Assembly (NCBI RefSeq): GCF_003025595.1
Contig: NZ_PYMI01000004.1
Coordinates: forward strand, 620,001 to 684,000
Reading direction: 5' to 3'
DNA from: Photobacterium ganghwense
GTDB lineage: Bacteria; Pseudomonadota; Gammaproteobacteria; Enterobacterales; Vibrionaceae
DNA length: 64,000 nt
Shown here: in pieces, positions 36,594 through 45,914 of the stretch
Layout: every line of letters starts with the position of its first letter
Position numbering within the stretch: the stretch's first letter is position 1
Notes under the pieces: model-generated
Told to the model about the DNA's origin: nothing
Seen by the model: the letters and a program-made list of their open reading frames with translations, nothing else
The model's database searches: none
Position numbers and translations under genes: made by a program

Positions 36594-37760
36594 ATGGCCA
36601 AAGGTGACATCATTTCACTGGCGTTCGAATCATTCATTGACGACGACACTCAAGTGAAGGTAACCCGCCTGACCCCTACCGACATCACTTGCCACCGCAA
36701 TTACTTCTACCAGAAGTGCTTCACCAAGGACGGTAAAAAGCTCTTGTTTGCCGGCGATTTTGACGGCAACCGCAACTACTACCTGCTGGACTTAGAGGCC
36801 CAACAAGCGACTCAGCTGACCGAAGGGAAAGGCGACAACACATTCGGCGGCTTTATTTCGGATGATGACCAAACGTTCTTCTACGTCAAAAATGAGCTGA
36901 ACCTGATGAAGGTCGACCTGACGACGCTGGAAGAAACCATTATTTACACCGTGGATGATGAGTGGAAAGGCTACGGCACCTGGGTAGCTAATTCAGAGTG
37001 TACTAAGCTGGTCGGGATCGAAATCCTGAAAAGCTGCTGGAAACCACTGACCGACTGGCAGAAATTTCACGATTTCTACCACACCAATCCAACCTGCCGT
37101 CTGATCAAGGTCGACATTGAAACCGGCGAGCTGGAGGTAGTACACCAGGATGATGCCTGGCTGGGTCACCCTATCTACCGCCCGTTTGATGATTCCACAG
37201 TTGGTTTCTGCCACGAAGGGCCGCACGATCTGGTGGATGCACGGATGTGGCTGGTCAACGAAGACGGCAGTAACGTACGCAAAATCAAAGAGCACGAAGA
37301 GGGCGAATCATGCACGCATGAGTTCTGGATTCCGGACGGCAGCGCCATGGCCTACGTATCTTATTTCAAAGGCCAGACCGAACGTGTGATTTACAAGGCC
37401 AACCCGGATACGCTGGAAAACGAAGAAGTGATGGTGATGCCACCTTGTTCTCACCTGATGAGCAACTTTGACGGCTCACTGATGGTCGGTGACGGCTGCG
37501 ATGCGCCGGTTGATGTGGCCGACGGTGACAGTTACGACATCGAAAATGATCCGTTCCTGTACATCCTGAACACCAAGAAAAAGACCTTTGCTAAACTGGC
37601 AAAACATAACTCTTCTTGGGAAGTACTGGATGGCGACCGTCAAATCACGCATCCACACCCATCATTTACCCCGGATGACAACGGCGTACTGTTCACCAGT
37701 GATTTTGAAGGTGTCCCGGCGGTGTATATTGCCGAGGTTCCTGAGGAGTTTAAACACTAA
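36594..37760 (+). CDS. ogl: Oligogalacturonate lyase (polysaccharide lyase family 22)
   Basis: Ogl cuts unsaturated digalacturonate and short oligogalacturonates in the cytoplasm by beta-elimination, giving unsaturated uronate (DKI precursor). The 388-residue length equals Dickeya Ogl. It is a seven-bladed beta-propeller with family blocks FQKCFTKDGKKLLF-like near residue 40, GFCHEGPHDLVDARMWLVN, CTHEFWIPDGSAMAYVSYF and the His-rich ITHPHPSFTPDD near the end; the His residues form the Mn-binding active site in characterised members. No signal peptide is present. SD AGGAG precedes the ATG. Confidence 0.94.
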   Translation: MAKGDIISLAFESFIDDDTQVKVTRLTPTDITCHRNYFYQKCFTKDGKKLLFAGDFDGNRNYYLLDLEAQQATQLTEGKGDNTFGGFISDDDQTFFYVKNELNLMKVDLTTLEETIIYTVDDEWKGYGTWVANSECTKLVGIEILKSCWKPLTDWQKFHDFYHTNPTCRLIKVDIETGELEVVHQDDAWLGHPIYRPFDDSTVGFCHEGPHDLVDARMWLVNEDGSNVRKIKEHEEGESCTHEFWIPDGSAMAYVSYFKGQTERVIYKANPDTLENEEVMVMPPCSHLMSNFDGSLMVGDGCDAPVDVADGDSYDIENDPFLYILNTKKKTFAKLAKHNSSWEVLDGDRQITHPHPSFTPDDNGVLFTSDFEGVPAVYIAEVPEEFKH

Positions 37761-37829
37761 GACCGCACTTCCCCTTTACGCCTCTCCCTCTGGAGGCGTG
37801 GCGGTCAGCCTGTTTTCTGTTCCCGAAAA

Positions 37830-37860
37830 ACAAAGCCTTTGCACTGCAAAGGCTTTTTTC
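37830..37860 (+). terminator. Terminator after ogl
   Basis: AAAGCCTTTGC-ACT-GCAAAGGCTTT followed by a T-run. Confidence 0.9.
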
Positions 37861-37939
37861 ATTTTCAGTGCCGCCACCTTGGCTCGCGCCGAATCAGGCC
37901 CAATCGCGATGAAAAGTCATCAACCGTGCTTCAGCGACC

Positions 37940-39196
37940 TCAGCCCCTGAATGCAGGCAGCCATCCGAACATCGACAAGAAATGGAACAGTGCAGTGATA
38001 ATGCCAAAGCCCATCACCAAAGCAATCATACCCTGTCCACCCGGCGCCCGGAATCCCGATGGCACGGCAACGCCAGTGACTGGCATTTCCCCCACGGCCA
38101 CCCCGCAAGCTTCCGCTTCACGGCATTTTTTCACCAGTAAAGCCGGAACAATGCAGGTCCAGACCGTTGCCGCCGCCCCGGCATACCCTATCGCAACGAC
38201 AAAACCGAACGGAAACAACAGAGACATCACCAGCGGTGGCAGAAATGTCACGCCCCAGGTTTTTACGCGACCCATTCGGGTGTCTTCAAAATTGAAAAAG
38301 TCGGCCAGAAAATCAAAGACCCCCAACCCTACGCCAATAAACGAAGACAGAATTGCAGCCATAGAGAAGGTATTTATGGCACGGGAAACATTGTCCGATT
38401 CAATCACAGATCCCAACGCCGACAGCAGTACATCTACGTTGCCTCCCTGCTCGATCACCGGACCAAATTCACTGCGTGGCAAGTTGCCAAAAATGCTGAA
38501 CAACCAAAGGAAATACAAGCCAAGCGCAATCAGAGTGCCACCCAGAATGGCATTTTTCGCTTTACGTTCATCACCGTAATAGGCACGCATGGAAGAGACT
38601 GAATGATGGTAGCCAAATGAGGTAAGTGCCACCGGTAACATGGCCATGGCATACGGGGCGTACTGGGTTTCCGCACCAACGGAATCAAACAGCACAGTCA
38701 GATCAACCTTCAGGGCCAGACCTGACACGCCAAACACAAAACTCAGTACCATAAACATAATCAACAGCACAGAAATTCGGTCAACGGCCCGGGTCGAGTG
38801 CCAAACGAAAGCGGAAAACACCAGCACAAACAAGATTGAGGCCAGTTGGCTGCTGATCCCAAGCATGTCTTTGAGAATCAAGCCCGATGACGTAATGTAG
38901 GCATACAACAAAATCCCGCCGACAAAATACACCATCAGGTTATTAAACAGATTAACTCTGTCTCCCAAAATATCTTTCGTAACCGTATTAAATGATACTT
39001 TCAGATCATAGCGTTGAAAGGCTTCCAGCAGCATCCAGCCAGAAATGGTCATGACCAACATGGTAAGGGTAATCGCGAACACGGACCACAAGGTCCAGGC
39101 ACCGGCGCCAGCACTTGGCAGCCCCAGCATACCTGCGCCGACACAAACACTGGCGATAATGCAGGATCCCCCCAGTATAGACGGACTCTTATTCAT
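37940..39196 (-). CDS. tnaB: Aromatic amino acid permease, TnaB type
   Basis: A 418-residue, 11-helix inner-membrane proton symporter of the HAAAP family (TnaB, Mtr, TyrP). The N-terminal block GGSCIIASVCVGAGMLGLPSAGAG and the later LTSFGYHHSVSSMRAYYGDE are family hallmarks. It lies 127 bases downstream of tnaA on the same strand, the order of the E. coli tna operon, so tryptophan is the likely substrate. A hairpin in the spacer may lower its expression. Confidence 0.9.
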   Translation of the reverse strand: MNKSPSILGGSCIIASVCVGAGMLGLPSAGAGAWTLWSVFAITLTMLVMTISGWMLLEAFQRYDLKVSFNTVTKDILGDRVNLFNNLMVYFVGGILLYAYITSSGLILKDMLGISSQLASILFVLVFSAFVWHSTRAVDRISVLLIMFMVLSFVFGVSGLALKVDLTVLFDSVGAETQYAPYAMAMLPVALTSFGYHHSVSSMRAYYGDERKAKNAILGGTLIALGLYFLWLFSIFGNLPRSEFGPVIEQGGNVDVLLSALGSVIESDNVSRAINTFSMAAILSSFIGVGLGVFDFLADFFNFEDTRMGRVKTWGVTFLPPLVMSLLFPFGFVVAIGYAGAAATVWTCIVPALLVKKCREAEACGVAVGEMPVTGVAVPSGFRAPGGQGMIALVMGFGIITALFHFLSMFGWLPAFRG

Positions 39197-39271
39197 CTTA
39201 TTGTCACTCTTAAATTACACGTTATGGATAACCGACACTGGTCGGCATTTATTGTTATTAGATTAAAAACA

Positions 39272-39313
39272 GAGATAAAAAAGAGCGCGATCCCACCGGG
39301 ATACGCGCTCTTG
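39272..39313 (-). terminator. Hairpin terminator between tnaA and tnaB
   Basis: On the minus strand AAGAGCGCG pairs with CGCGCTCTT, with an inner ATCCC/GGGAT extension, and is followed by a T-run. Probably a partial terminator within the operon. Confidence 0.75.
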
Positions 39314-39323
39314 TATGGACCAG

Positions 39324-40790
39324 TTAAACTTCTTCAAGCTCTCTGGCTGGAACCTGCTGGCTGACACCCACCGGCTCGACTTCTTTCAGCCGCGCGGTAA
39401 AGTGACGCAGTACCGGCGGTTCATATGTAAATTCCAGCCCTTTCACATTCGCGGCATTGGCTTTGACCTTTTCAAACGCTTCAATGATGAAATCCATGTG
39501 CGTTTGCGTGTAAGTGGCACGAGGAATAGTCAAACGTAACAGTTCGGCCGGGCACGGTAACTGCTTGCCGGTCGCCGGATCACGCCCTTGCAGCATTGAA
39601 CCGATTTCAACCGCACGAATCCCCGCAACTGTATACAGTTCACACGCCAGTGCATGAGCTGGGAACTGCTCAGCCGGAATATGCGGCAGCAACTTACCGG
39701 CATCCACAAATGCCGCATGGCCACCTGCCTGTTGGCATACGACACCAATGGCTTCCAGGCCATCCACCAGATACTGCACCTGACCAATACGATATTCCAG
39801 CCAGTCCTGACGCATCGCATCATGCAGCCCTACAGCTAAGCGCTCCATCGCTCCGCCTTCCAAACCGCCGTATGTCGGGAAGCCTTCTTGCACAACACAA
39901 AGGGTGCGGCATTCGTTGTACACATCCAGCATGGATTCATCTTTAAAACACAGCAGGCCGCCCATCGGTACCATGGCATCCTTCTTCGCCGACATCGCCA
40001 AACCGTCTGCATACTTGTAGCTTTCCAGGGTGATCGCTTCGATGCTCCAATCCTGATAGCCCGGCTCACGCTGCTGGATAAAATATGCATTCTCAGCAAA
40101 ACGGGCAGAATCCATAATGACCGGAATATCGTATTTGCGAGCGATTTCGTACACGCCTTTCAGGTTGGCAATCGACACCGGTTGCCCCCCTGCAGAGTTA
40201 CAGGTGATGGTGCTGACAATGTAAGGAACATTGTCTGCGCCTGCTTCCAGAATGGCCGCTTCCAGTTTCTCCAGATCAAAATTCCCTTTGAAATCTGCAT
40301 TAACACCCGTATCAAAAGCTTCTTTGATGTAGACGTTTTTGGCAACACAGCAGTTAACCTGAGTATGCCCTTGGGTGGTATCGAAGAAGTAGTTCGACAG
40401 AGCAACCATTTTGGTGCGATCCAACCCTTTTTCTTTCTCACGTTTTTTTATCAGGACCGGGATATAAATCTGCTCAGCACCTCGTCCCTGGTGTGTAGGA
40501 ATGGTCAGGTCATAACCGAAGATTTCCTTCACAGCATTAGCCAACGCATAATAGCTACGGCTACCACTGTAAGCCTCATCACCACGCAACATCGCCGCTT
40601 GCATATTTTGAGTGACGGAGCCAGTGCCACTGTCGGTCAACAGGTCAATAAATACATCTTCACTGTCCAGAAGGAACGGGTTCATACCGGCTTTTAATAT
40701 AGCCTGATCACGATATTCACGTGTAGTACGCTTTACTGGTTCAACAACACGAATGCGAAATGGTTCAGGAAGATGTTTAAAGTTTTCCAT
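39324..40790 (-). CDS. tnaA: Tryptophanase
   Basis: A PLP enzyme that splits L-tryptophan to indole, pyruvate and ammonia. The N-terminal 470 residues follow E. coli TnaA closely (start [15 protein letters not shown]; end region [14 protein letters not shown]). The PLP lysine is in [13 protein letters not shown]; tryptophanase-specific residues are Asp in FFDTTQGH, Ile in AVEIGSML and His in LRHFTARL. The chain is 488 residues, with a 17-residue tail beyond the E. coli end. It is preceded by a TnaC leader peptide gene 345 bases upstream and followed by tnaB, so it should be tryptophan-induced by ribosome stalling and Rho antitermination. Confidence 0.95.
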   Translation of the reverse strand: MENFKHLPEPFRIRVVEPVKRTTREYRDQAILKAGMNPFLLDSEDVFIDLLTDSGTGSVTQNMQAAMLRGDEAYSGSRSYYALANAVKEIFGYDLTIPTHQGRGAEQIYIPVLIKKREKEKGLDRTKMVALSNYFFDTTQGHTQVNCCVAKNVYIKEAFDTGVNADFKGNFDLEKLEAAILEAGADNVPYIVSTITCNSAGGQPVSIANLKGVYEIARKYDIPVIMDSARFAENAYFIQQREPGYQDWSIEAITLESYKYADGLAMSAKKDAMVPMGGLLCFKDESMLDVYNECRTLCVVQEGFPTYGGLEGGAMERLAVGLHDAMRQDWLEYRIGQVQYLVDGLEAIGVVCQQAGGHAAFVDAGKLLPHIPAEQFPAHALACELYTVAGIRAVEIGSMLQGRDPATGKQLPCPAELLRLTIPRATYTQTHMDFIIEAFEKVKANAANVKGLEFTYEPPVLRHFTARLKEVEPVGVSQQVPARELEEV

Positions 40791-41135
40791 GATGTTTTCC
40801 TATTTTAAATATACAGTGACCCTGTACTGAAAAATAAATAATCAGCACTGAGAAAATTTTCAATAAAATCTTAGGGTGATTACGAAAATAGATAGCGTAA
40901 TACCCAATAGATGATTTGGTATGATTTCTGTTTATTTAATATCGGATGTAAAGTTTTCAAAAAAATACATACTGATGCATATATTCATATTAGAAATGAA
41001 CATCAGGCGCATCAGCCTCAATGCTGAAGCCTATAAAAACAGACACAACAATGAGTTACACAAAAGCCAAAGGCACTTTGACTTTACAACAGATATAGAA
41101 CAAACAATCGCGTACAGGCCGTACGCTAAAGAGGC
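40791..41135 (-). promoter_or_regulatory. tnaC-tnaA leader spacer
   Basis: This 345-base transcribed spacer should hold the Rho entry and pause sites that end transcription when tnaC is not stalled. It is AT-rich with no obvious intrinsic terminator, as expected for Rho control. The open frame on the opposite strand here is a shadow of tnaC and the leader. Confidence 0.6.
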
Positions 41136-41210
41136 TTATTTAGCAGGAAAGAAGAAGGCAATTTTATGATCGAGGGTAAACCAGTCACTCAGTATCATTA
41201 ATGTATCCAT
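41136..41210 (-). CDS. tnaC: TnaC leader peptide of the tnaA operon
   Basis: A 24-residue frame with ATG at 41210 and SD AGGTG five bases upstream. Its second half reads WFTLDHKIAFFFP and ends with two residues and TAA. Trp, Asp at +4, Ile at +7 and Pro at +12 match E. coli TnaC (W12, D16, I19, P24), the residues needed for tryptophan-dependent ribosome stalling. The FFFP plus short tail resembles Proteus TnaC. Position, strand and motif together make this secure although it is too short for ordinary gene finding. Confidence 0.9.
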   Translation of the reverse strand: MDTLMILSDWFTLDHKIAFFFPAK

Positions 41211-41220
41211 AACAACACCT

Positions 41221-41243
41221 ATTTGAAATAAATGATTTCAAAT
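41221..41243. promoter_or_regulatory. Perfect inverted repeat next to the tnaC ribosome site
   Basis: ATTTGAAAT and ATTTCAAAT, 9-bp perfect arms around 5 bases, directly upstream of the tnaC SD. It could be a protein operator or an mRNA hairpin that affects tnaC translation. Confidence 0.55.
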
Positions 41244-41640
41244 GAAAGAGAATCCAATTTTCTTATCAACCATTATGTACAAAATTATTAAAACGTCTTT
41301 ACCAGTGTTATTAAATTGAGATATTGATAACAAAAAATCGGCAAAACGAATATTTATAAAATTTATCGCTGACAAAAACACTATCGGTTAGTTTCACGAC
41401 TTTCCGATAATAAATAATGTTCACTATAAGCATGGAGTTATCACCACCCTGTGCCTATCACAGCGCGATCAACCGCTGGCTATTAACCACACCTCTTTAG
41501 GCACAAGCACAAGCAATAGGCAAAGAGCCACAGTTAAGAAGATAGAGATAAATAGATGTATAACAAGAGAGATACAAAAAGAGGAACCGCCAGGCTCATG
41601 GCTACCTGAACTGAAATACCTGCACCAACGTCGCCCAGCA
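41244..41640. other. Promoter region of the tna operon and gene-free spacer
   Basis: About 400 AT-rich bases. It should contain the tna promoter. A CRP site is expected from the E. coli operon, but I could only see poor candidates (for example around 41456) and do not call one. No gene recognised. Confidence 0.4.
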
Positions 41641-42144
41641 CTAAGCAACAGCAGGTTTGCGCAGATAATACCGATAGTAACCTAGCAGGTTACTGCTGAT
41701 AAAGAGGACTTCCATCACCACAGCTGTCGGTGAGCCAACTAAATAGTTATGTAGTAACCAAAAGCTGGTGCCAACAATCATCAACTCTCGCAGGCGTTTA
41801 TCATCTTGACTAAAAGCCGCCACGGTCTGAAACACCGAACCCAGGCAGCTAACCACGCTGGTGATTCCGGAAAAAGTGAAGCCAGTTGCAAGCACTGACG
41901 CCAGACAGAATAAATATTTTAGTCCGGAGGAGGTGGTGAAAATGCTGACCAAATAGCGAACCGTTGCAATCCCCATCAGGCAAGCGGCTGTCCATTGCTC
42001 AAGTAACACAAAATGGCTGGAAATCAAAACGCCGGCACAGAACAGGCACGCAACAATATGCTTTCTCTGCTTGAACTGAAATGACATCAGGTCAAAGACA
42101 ATCGCAACCGCCACCAGAATCTGAGAAATAAGGAATAGCGACAC
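41641..42144 (-). CDS. YgjV-family inner membrane protein (second copy)
   Basis: A 167-residue protein with about six hydrophobic helices, of the same YgjV-like family and size as the gene at 20049: both begin with a helix, a short FxQKDxR- or FQFKQRKH-type loop, and a helix pair, and end with an NLL or NII-type helix and a basic tail. Sequence identity is clearly low. It stands alone between the tna operon and the molybdenum-carrier-like gene. Function unknown. Confidence 0.7.
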   Translation of the reverse strand: MSLFLISQILVAVAIVFDLMSFQFKQRKHIVACLFCAGVLISSHFVLLEQWTAACLMGIATVRYLVSIFTTSSGLKYLFCLASVLATGFTFSGITSVVSCLGSVFQTVAAFSQDDKRLRELMIVGTSFWLLHNYLVGSPTAVVMEVLFISSNLLGYYRYYLRKPAVA

Positions 42145-42311
42145 ACAGCCTCCTGCGACAGTTTCCCCGCGGGAAATGCCGCGTTACGTTGGATAGACAC
42201 TCACAAAGGCGCTACCGTATCTCATAACTTACGGTAAATGAAACCACTGACAGCATTATTTTGCGTGTCACCGATCACGAAACGGCAAGTACCGCCTTTA
42301 TGCCCTGTTAT

Positions 42312-42779
42312 TCAGCACACGACATAGTGGTCGATCAGGCATTCGATCGTGTTTTTGACAAAGGCGTACATCTCTGGAGAACGAGACTGGCTTGGCCCTG
42401 CCACGTTCAGCACCTTCACGTCATGACGAAGCGTAAAGGAGTGGAGTACCTTAGCCGCAGTGGCGGCCGAGACCAACGACGTATCGATTAGCTTGTATGG
42501 CGTTTTGCTTTTTATACACAGATACAAGGTTAACTCACTGCCACCGAGGACATCCGAGTCGTAGAAAATCACCGTTGCATCAGAATGTTGAATATTGGCT
42601 TTGGTTCGTTGCCGATAGCCCCCATCCACTTCGATCAATGGATAGACCGTAGGATCCAAATTGATCTGTGGCTCACGCCCCTGGGGGCAAAAACCGCCAA
42701 CCGGAAACTGTTTGCCGATGGCCGCATCCAAAGCTCCGATATCAGCCCCCGACTGGCCACCACTTATTATTTTCTTCAT
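42312..42779 (-). CDS. Putative molybdenum carrier / Rossmann-like nucleotide-binding protein
   Basis: A 155-residue protein matching the 'putative molybdenum carrier' family (PF12694-type): start KIISGGQSGADIGALDAAI, then GGFCPQGREPQ, and GGSELTLYLCIKSKTPYKLID. The fold is like the TIGR00725/LOG-type Rossmann proteins. The name comes from a cofactor-carrier relative; no molybdenum genes lie nearby, so the real ligand may be a nucleotide. Confidence 0.78.
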   Translation of the reverse strand: MKKIISGGQSGADIGALDAAIGKQFPVGGFCPQGREPQINLDPTVYPLIEVDGGYRQRTKANIQHSDATVIFYDSDVLGGSELTLYLCIKSKTPYKLIDTSLVSAATAAKVLHSFTLRHDVKVLNVAGPSQSRSPEMYAFVKNTIECLIDHYVVC

Positions 42780-43551
42780 TCACTACCTCGCAATGCAATC
42801 CATCCCTTGCACGGCTACCCTATACGGTGCTTCAGCACAAACACTGATGCGGTTAGCCGTCCACACTCAATACAGAATCAGATGCAAACTCAGTTAGAGC
42901 ATCAAAGCAGAACAACAGGAACCCGCATCGCCCATCCCTCATTTTTGAAAGTCTTGGTGTCACACCAACTTTCTCCAGTACCACATCCTCATTAAGAAGA
43001 GCGTTAAAGAGGATATGTCGGCCAGAATATGCAACCGAATTAGATAAATCTTATCCGAATAACACAACCAGACTGCCCGTCCGCAACAAAAAGCCATCCT
43101 TTTAAGAGCCAGATATTCTCTTTTTAACAAGTACAGATTACTGGACAAAACTGTAAATCAATTAGGTAGTTAAACAAAACCACGCTTTTATCACATCTAA
43201 ATACCAGATACGCAACCGGCTCTTTGCCTCGCATTACCCACCTGATAGACAGCGATTAAACATGGTTTATTAGCATCACCGCAAAATGAATAAATATTGA
43301 ATAACATCACAGATCTCGTGTTTAGAAAAACTAAATACAGAATCAAGAAAAACTAAAATAAAACAACCAAACCACTGATTTATATGAACTTATATATAAA
43401 ATAACCACAAAAATAACAATGATAATTTAGTGAAAGTAAAAAAAGGCGATATTGATATACTTAAAAAAATGCATTTTCAAGCGATTTTATAACTCTTTGG
43501 TAACCATCAGCCATCGATCACAGATAGCTCACCATATGCTGCCTTTTTACT
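42780..43551. other. Gene-free AT-rich stretch before the YkvI-like gene
   Basis: No supported gene on either strand over more than 700 bases. Its right half is strongly AT-rich and probably carries the promoter of the permease gene. Confidence 0.5.
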
Positions 43552-43570
43552 AACAAGTATGATACTTGTT
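43552..43570. promoter_or_regulatory. 19-bp palindrome before the YkvI-like gene
   Basis: AACAAGTAT-G-ATACTTGTT is a perfect palindrome with a single central base, 116 bases before the start at 43686. Size and symmetry are those of a dimeric repressor site; the protein is unknown. Confidence 0.55.
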
Positions 43571-43685
43571 TCCCCGTTGTTTTAATTCTGTTTAAAACCT
43601 TAACAACTCTGAAACCCTAGAAACTACAAATAAGAATAAACACTGAGATTGGTTGATTAACGACCAACGAGGAGACAAGAAGGTC

Positions 43686-44768
43686 ATGTGGAACATACTT
43701 AAAATCGCAAGTGCATTTATCGGCATTATTGTCGGAGCTGGATTTGCTTCAGGGCAGGAAGTATTACAGTACTTTACCAGCTTCGGTCACTGGGGAACGG
43801 CAGCAGCAATCGTCGCGACAGCACTCTTTGCTTATCTTGGCATGATGCTGACAATGCTGGGATCCCGTACTCAAACAATGTCGCATAAGAAAGTGATTTA
43901 TCAAATCAGCGGCCGCGTGGTGGGTATCATTGTCGACTACGTTATCATCTTCACTTTGTTTGGTGTGGGTGTGGTAATGATTGCAGGTGCCGGCTCACTT
44001 CTTAACCAACAATTTGGTTTACCCGCTTTTACCGGTAGCGTCGCACTGACCGTACTGGTCGCTTTGACGGCGATGATGAATGTCAACCGCGTCGTTGCGA
44101 TTATTGGCAGTATCACCCCATTCCTGATTCTGGCACTGATTGTCATCTGTGTTTACAGCGTACTCACCATGGACAAATCCTTTGATGAGTTGGCACCAGT
44201 TGCAGAGAGTGTTCAGTCCACCCTGCCACACTGGTTTGTTTCAGCCATTAACTATGTTTCGTTCAACCTGGCCGTAGGTGCTGCAATGGCACTGGTCATG
44301 GGCGGTGCAGAAAAGAATGAAAAAATTGCTAAACTCGGTGGTCTGGTTGGTGGGGCCGGTGTAGGTGTACTGATTGTCCTGAGCCATCTGGCTCTATTCT
44401 CGAAAATTGATCTGATCGCTGACTACCCAATGCCACTACTGAAAATCATCGATATGATTTCCCCAGCACTGTCTACTTTCATGACATTCATCCTGTTTGG
44501 CATGATCTTCAATACCGCTGTCAGCATGTTCTACGCCTTCGCTGCCCGGTTTGTATCCATGAAAACCAAGAAGGCCAACCAGTTTATTTTTGCCACGCTG
44601 GCTGTCGGCTTTGTTGCCAGCTTCGCAGGCTTTACCCAGTTGGTTGCCATCTTCTACCCACTGATTGGTTACCTGGGGCTCTTCTTGGTCGGCGCCCTGA
44701 TTTACGCACCATTTAAACTACGAAAAGACGAAGCCAAACTGCAGCGTCCGGCGTTTATTACTGACTAA
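43686..44768 (+). CDS. YkvI-family membrane transporter-like protein
   Basis: A 360-residue protein with about 10 hydrophobic helices. The start IASAFIGIIVGAGFASGQEVLQYF contains the glycine-rich break of APC-type transporters, and the family is known as YkvI in Bacillus, function not proved. ATG at 43686 follows GAGGAGACAAGAAGG. It is monocistronic, with a terminator right after. Proximity to the tna genes suggests amino acid traffic, but that is weak inference. Confidence 0.8.
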   Translation: MWNILKIASAFIGIIVGAGFASGQEVLQYFTSFGHWGTAAAIVATALFAYLGMMLTMLGSRTQTMSHKKVIYQISGRVVGIIVDYVIIFTLFGVGVVMIAGAGSLLNQQFGLPAFTGSVALTVLVALTAMMNVNRVVAIIGSITPFLILALIVICVYSVLTMDKSFDELAPVAESVQSTLPHWFVSAINYVSFNLAVGAAMALVMGGAEKNEKIAKLGGLVGGAGVGVLIVLSHLALFSKIDLIADYPMPLLKIIDMISPALSTFMTFILFGMIFNTAVSMFYAFAARFVSMKTKKANQFIFATLAVGFVASFAGFTQLVAIFYPLIGYLGLFLVGALIYAPFKLRKDEAKLQRPAFITD

Positions 44769-44808
44769 TCTCAGCGCACTTTCGCTGCAACAACTCACTT
44801 CCCCCTAC

Positions 44809-44834
44809 AAAAACCGCTGCATATGCAGCGGTTT
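44809..44834 (+). terminator. Terminator after the YkvI-like gene
   Basis: AAAACCGCTGCAT is its own mirror with ATGCAGCGGTTTT; short T-run. Confidence 0.8.
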
Positions 44835-44943
44835 TACCTCATTCATCTTCGATTAATCTTTGCCCTAAGGTGCAATAATGCTTGGACGCCCACAAAATTA
44901 ACTGCGAAAATGACATCGTCATTCCTTAGTAGACATTAACATC

Positions 44944-45180
44944 ATGAAACTTTTAGTTCGCAACCTATCACGTTCCACCACAGAGCAAGAAATTCGTGTT
45001 TTATTTTCAGAACATGGGAAAGTTACTTCATGTAATCTGGTGCTAGACCAAGTTACAGGCAAGTCAAAAGGATTCGCTTTCCTTGAAATGCCCAACCAAG
45101 ATGAAGCTAAAGCCGCTATTGCCAAACTAAACCTTACCAGTTTTGCCAAAAGCACAATTCGGGTAAAAGTAGCGAATTAA
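44944..45180 (+). CDS. Small RRM-type RNA-binding protein
   Basis: A 78-residue single RNA-recognition-motif protein. RNP2 is LLVRNLS at the N-terminus and RNP1 is KSKGFAFLEM in the middle, both with the aromatic residues that stack on RNA bases. Bacterial RRM proteins of this size are common in cyanobacteria and Vibrionaceae-type genomes and are often cold-related; it lies 370 bases before a cold shock gene. A hairpin with T-run closes the transcript. Confidence 0.9.
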   Translation: MKLLVRNLSRSTTEQEIRVLFSEHGKVTSCNLVLDQVTGKSKGFAFLEMPNQDEAKAAIAKLNLTSFAKSTIRVKVAN

Positions 45181-45238
45181 TAAACAAAGCCGCTTGGTGC
45201 AGAAAATCAGCGCCAAAAGCAACACCTATGAAAACCAT

Positions 45239-45269
45239 CAGACTAGAAACGTAGACTCTAGTCTGTTTT
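45239..45269 (+). terminator. Terminator of the RRM gene
   Basis: CAGACTAGA pairs with TCTAGTCTG, followed by TTTT. Confidence 0.8.
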
Positions 45270-45547
45270 GCCCTGTACGCTTAACGAACAGCAAAAGTAT
45301 CTCTTTTTTATTAAAAATCTCTATGTGATAAAAAAGAAAATATAACTAGCTATTTTAAAATCTACCTGTATAGTGTGCTTTGGCTCTTAGATAAAGAGTT
45401 GTTAATGTCACATTTAGTGCAAGTTTCTTCTCAGATAACTTTCGATACCCTTCGTATAGACCTGCGTCAACTTTCTCTTCATAGATCATTCAATAGCTTA
45501 TGCTATCAGCCGCATACTAATTTAATTATAAAAACTCAGAGGTATCT
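45270..45547 (+). promoter_or_regulatory. Promoter and probable long 5' leader of the cold shock gene
   Basis: About 280 bases without a credible gene. A promoter-like TATAGT at about 45370 would give a leader of roughly 170 bases, similar to the thermosensing cspA leader. The open frame here is not protein-like. Confidence 0.4.
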
Positions 45548-45760
45548 ATGTCTGATAAATTGACTGGTTCAGTAAAATGGTTCGATGAAACTAAAGGTTT
45601 TGGTTTCATTACTCAAGACAATGGCGGCAAAGACGTATTTGTACACTTTAAAGCAATTGTTTCTGAAGGTTTCCGCTCTCTGCAGGAAGGCCAGAAGGTA
45701 AGCTACCAGGTTGAGCAAGGCCAAAAAGGTCTGCAAGCCGTTCAAGTTGTTGCTCTGTAA
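45548..45760 (+). CDS. Cold shock protein, CspA family
   Basis: A 70-residue five-strand OB-fold RNA chaperone. RNP1-like KGFGFIT and RNP2-like VFVHF are both present, with the usual start [14 protein letters not shown]. The length is standard. The ATG follows CAGAGGTATCT. A hairpin without a T-run and three small ORFs follow it on the same strand. Confidence 0.97.
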   Translation: MSDKLTGSVKWFDETKGFGFITQDNGGKDVFVHFKAIVSEGFRSLQEGQKVSYQVEQGQKGLQAVQVVAL

Positions 45761-45777
45761 GCAACCAACTAATTAAA

Positions 45778-45810
45778 AATGGTTTAGCTTATTGTTTAGG
45801 CTAAACCATT
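45778..45810 (+). other. Hairpin between the cold shock gene and the next small ORF
   Basis: AATGGTTTAGC pairs perfectly with GCTAAACCATT around 11 bases. No T-run follows; instead AAAAAAGGAAAAC and an ATG come 17 bases later. It looks like an mRNA-stabilising hairpin or a leaky terminator. Confidence 0.6.
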
Positions 45811-45827
45811 AACTAAAAAAGGAAAAC

Positions 45828-45914
45828 ATGTCCAGACGTACAGGTCGACAACGGCACTGGTACCAGCTAACACGTACCAATAAAACACTTTTTAATCAGG
45901 AAATAAATCATTAA
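45828..45914 (+). CDS. Candidate 28-residue small protein downstream of the cold shock gene
   Basis: ATG with a strong SD (AAAAAAGGAAAAC) begins MSRRTGRQRHWYQLTRTNKT, an arginine- and aromatic-rich peptide, with TAA at 45912. It overlaps the next frame by three bases. It could be a real small protein, the N-terminal part of a frameshifted longer gene, or a leader that couples to the next frame. Unrecognised. Confidence 0.45.
   Translation: MSRRTGRQRHWYQLTRTNKTLFNQEINH

Noticed and set aside
19254..37760. Reading the polysaccharide cluster as an alginate locus
   Set aside because: KdgM, PL9 PelX and PL22 Ogl point to pectin; no alginate lyase family was recognised.
40921..41169. 82-codon plus-strand frame between tnaC and tnaA
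   Set aside because: It is antisense to tnaC and the leader, with no good ribosome site.
41456..41475. CRP site for the tna operon
   Set aside because: Only one half matches; too weak to call.
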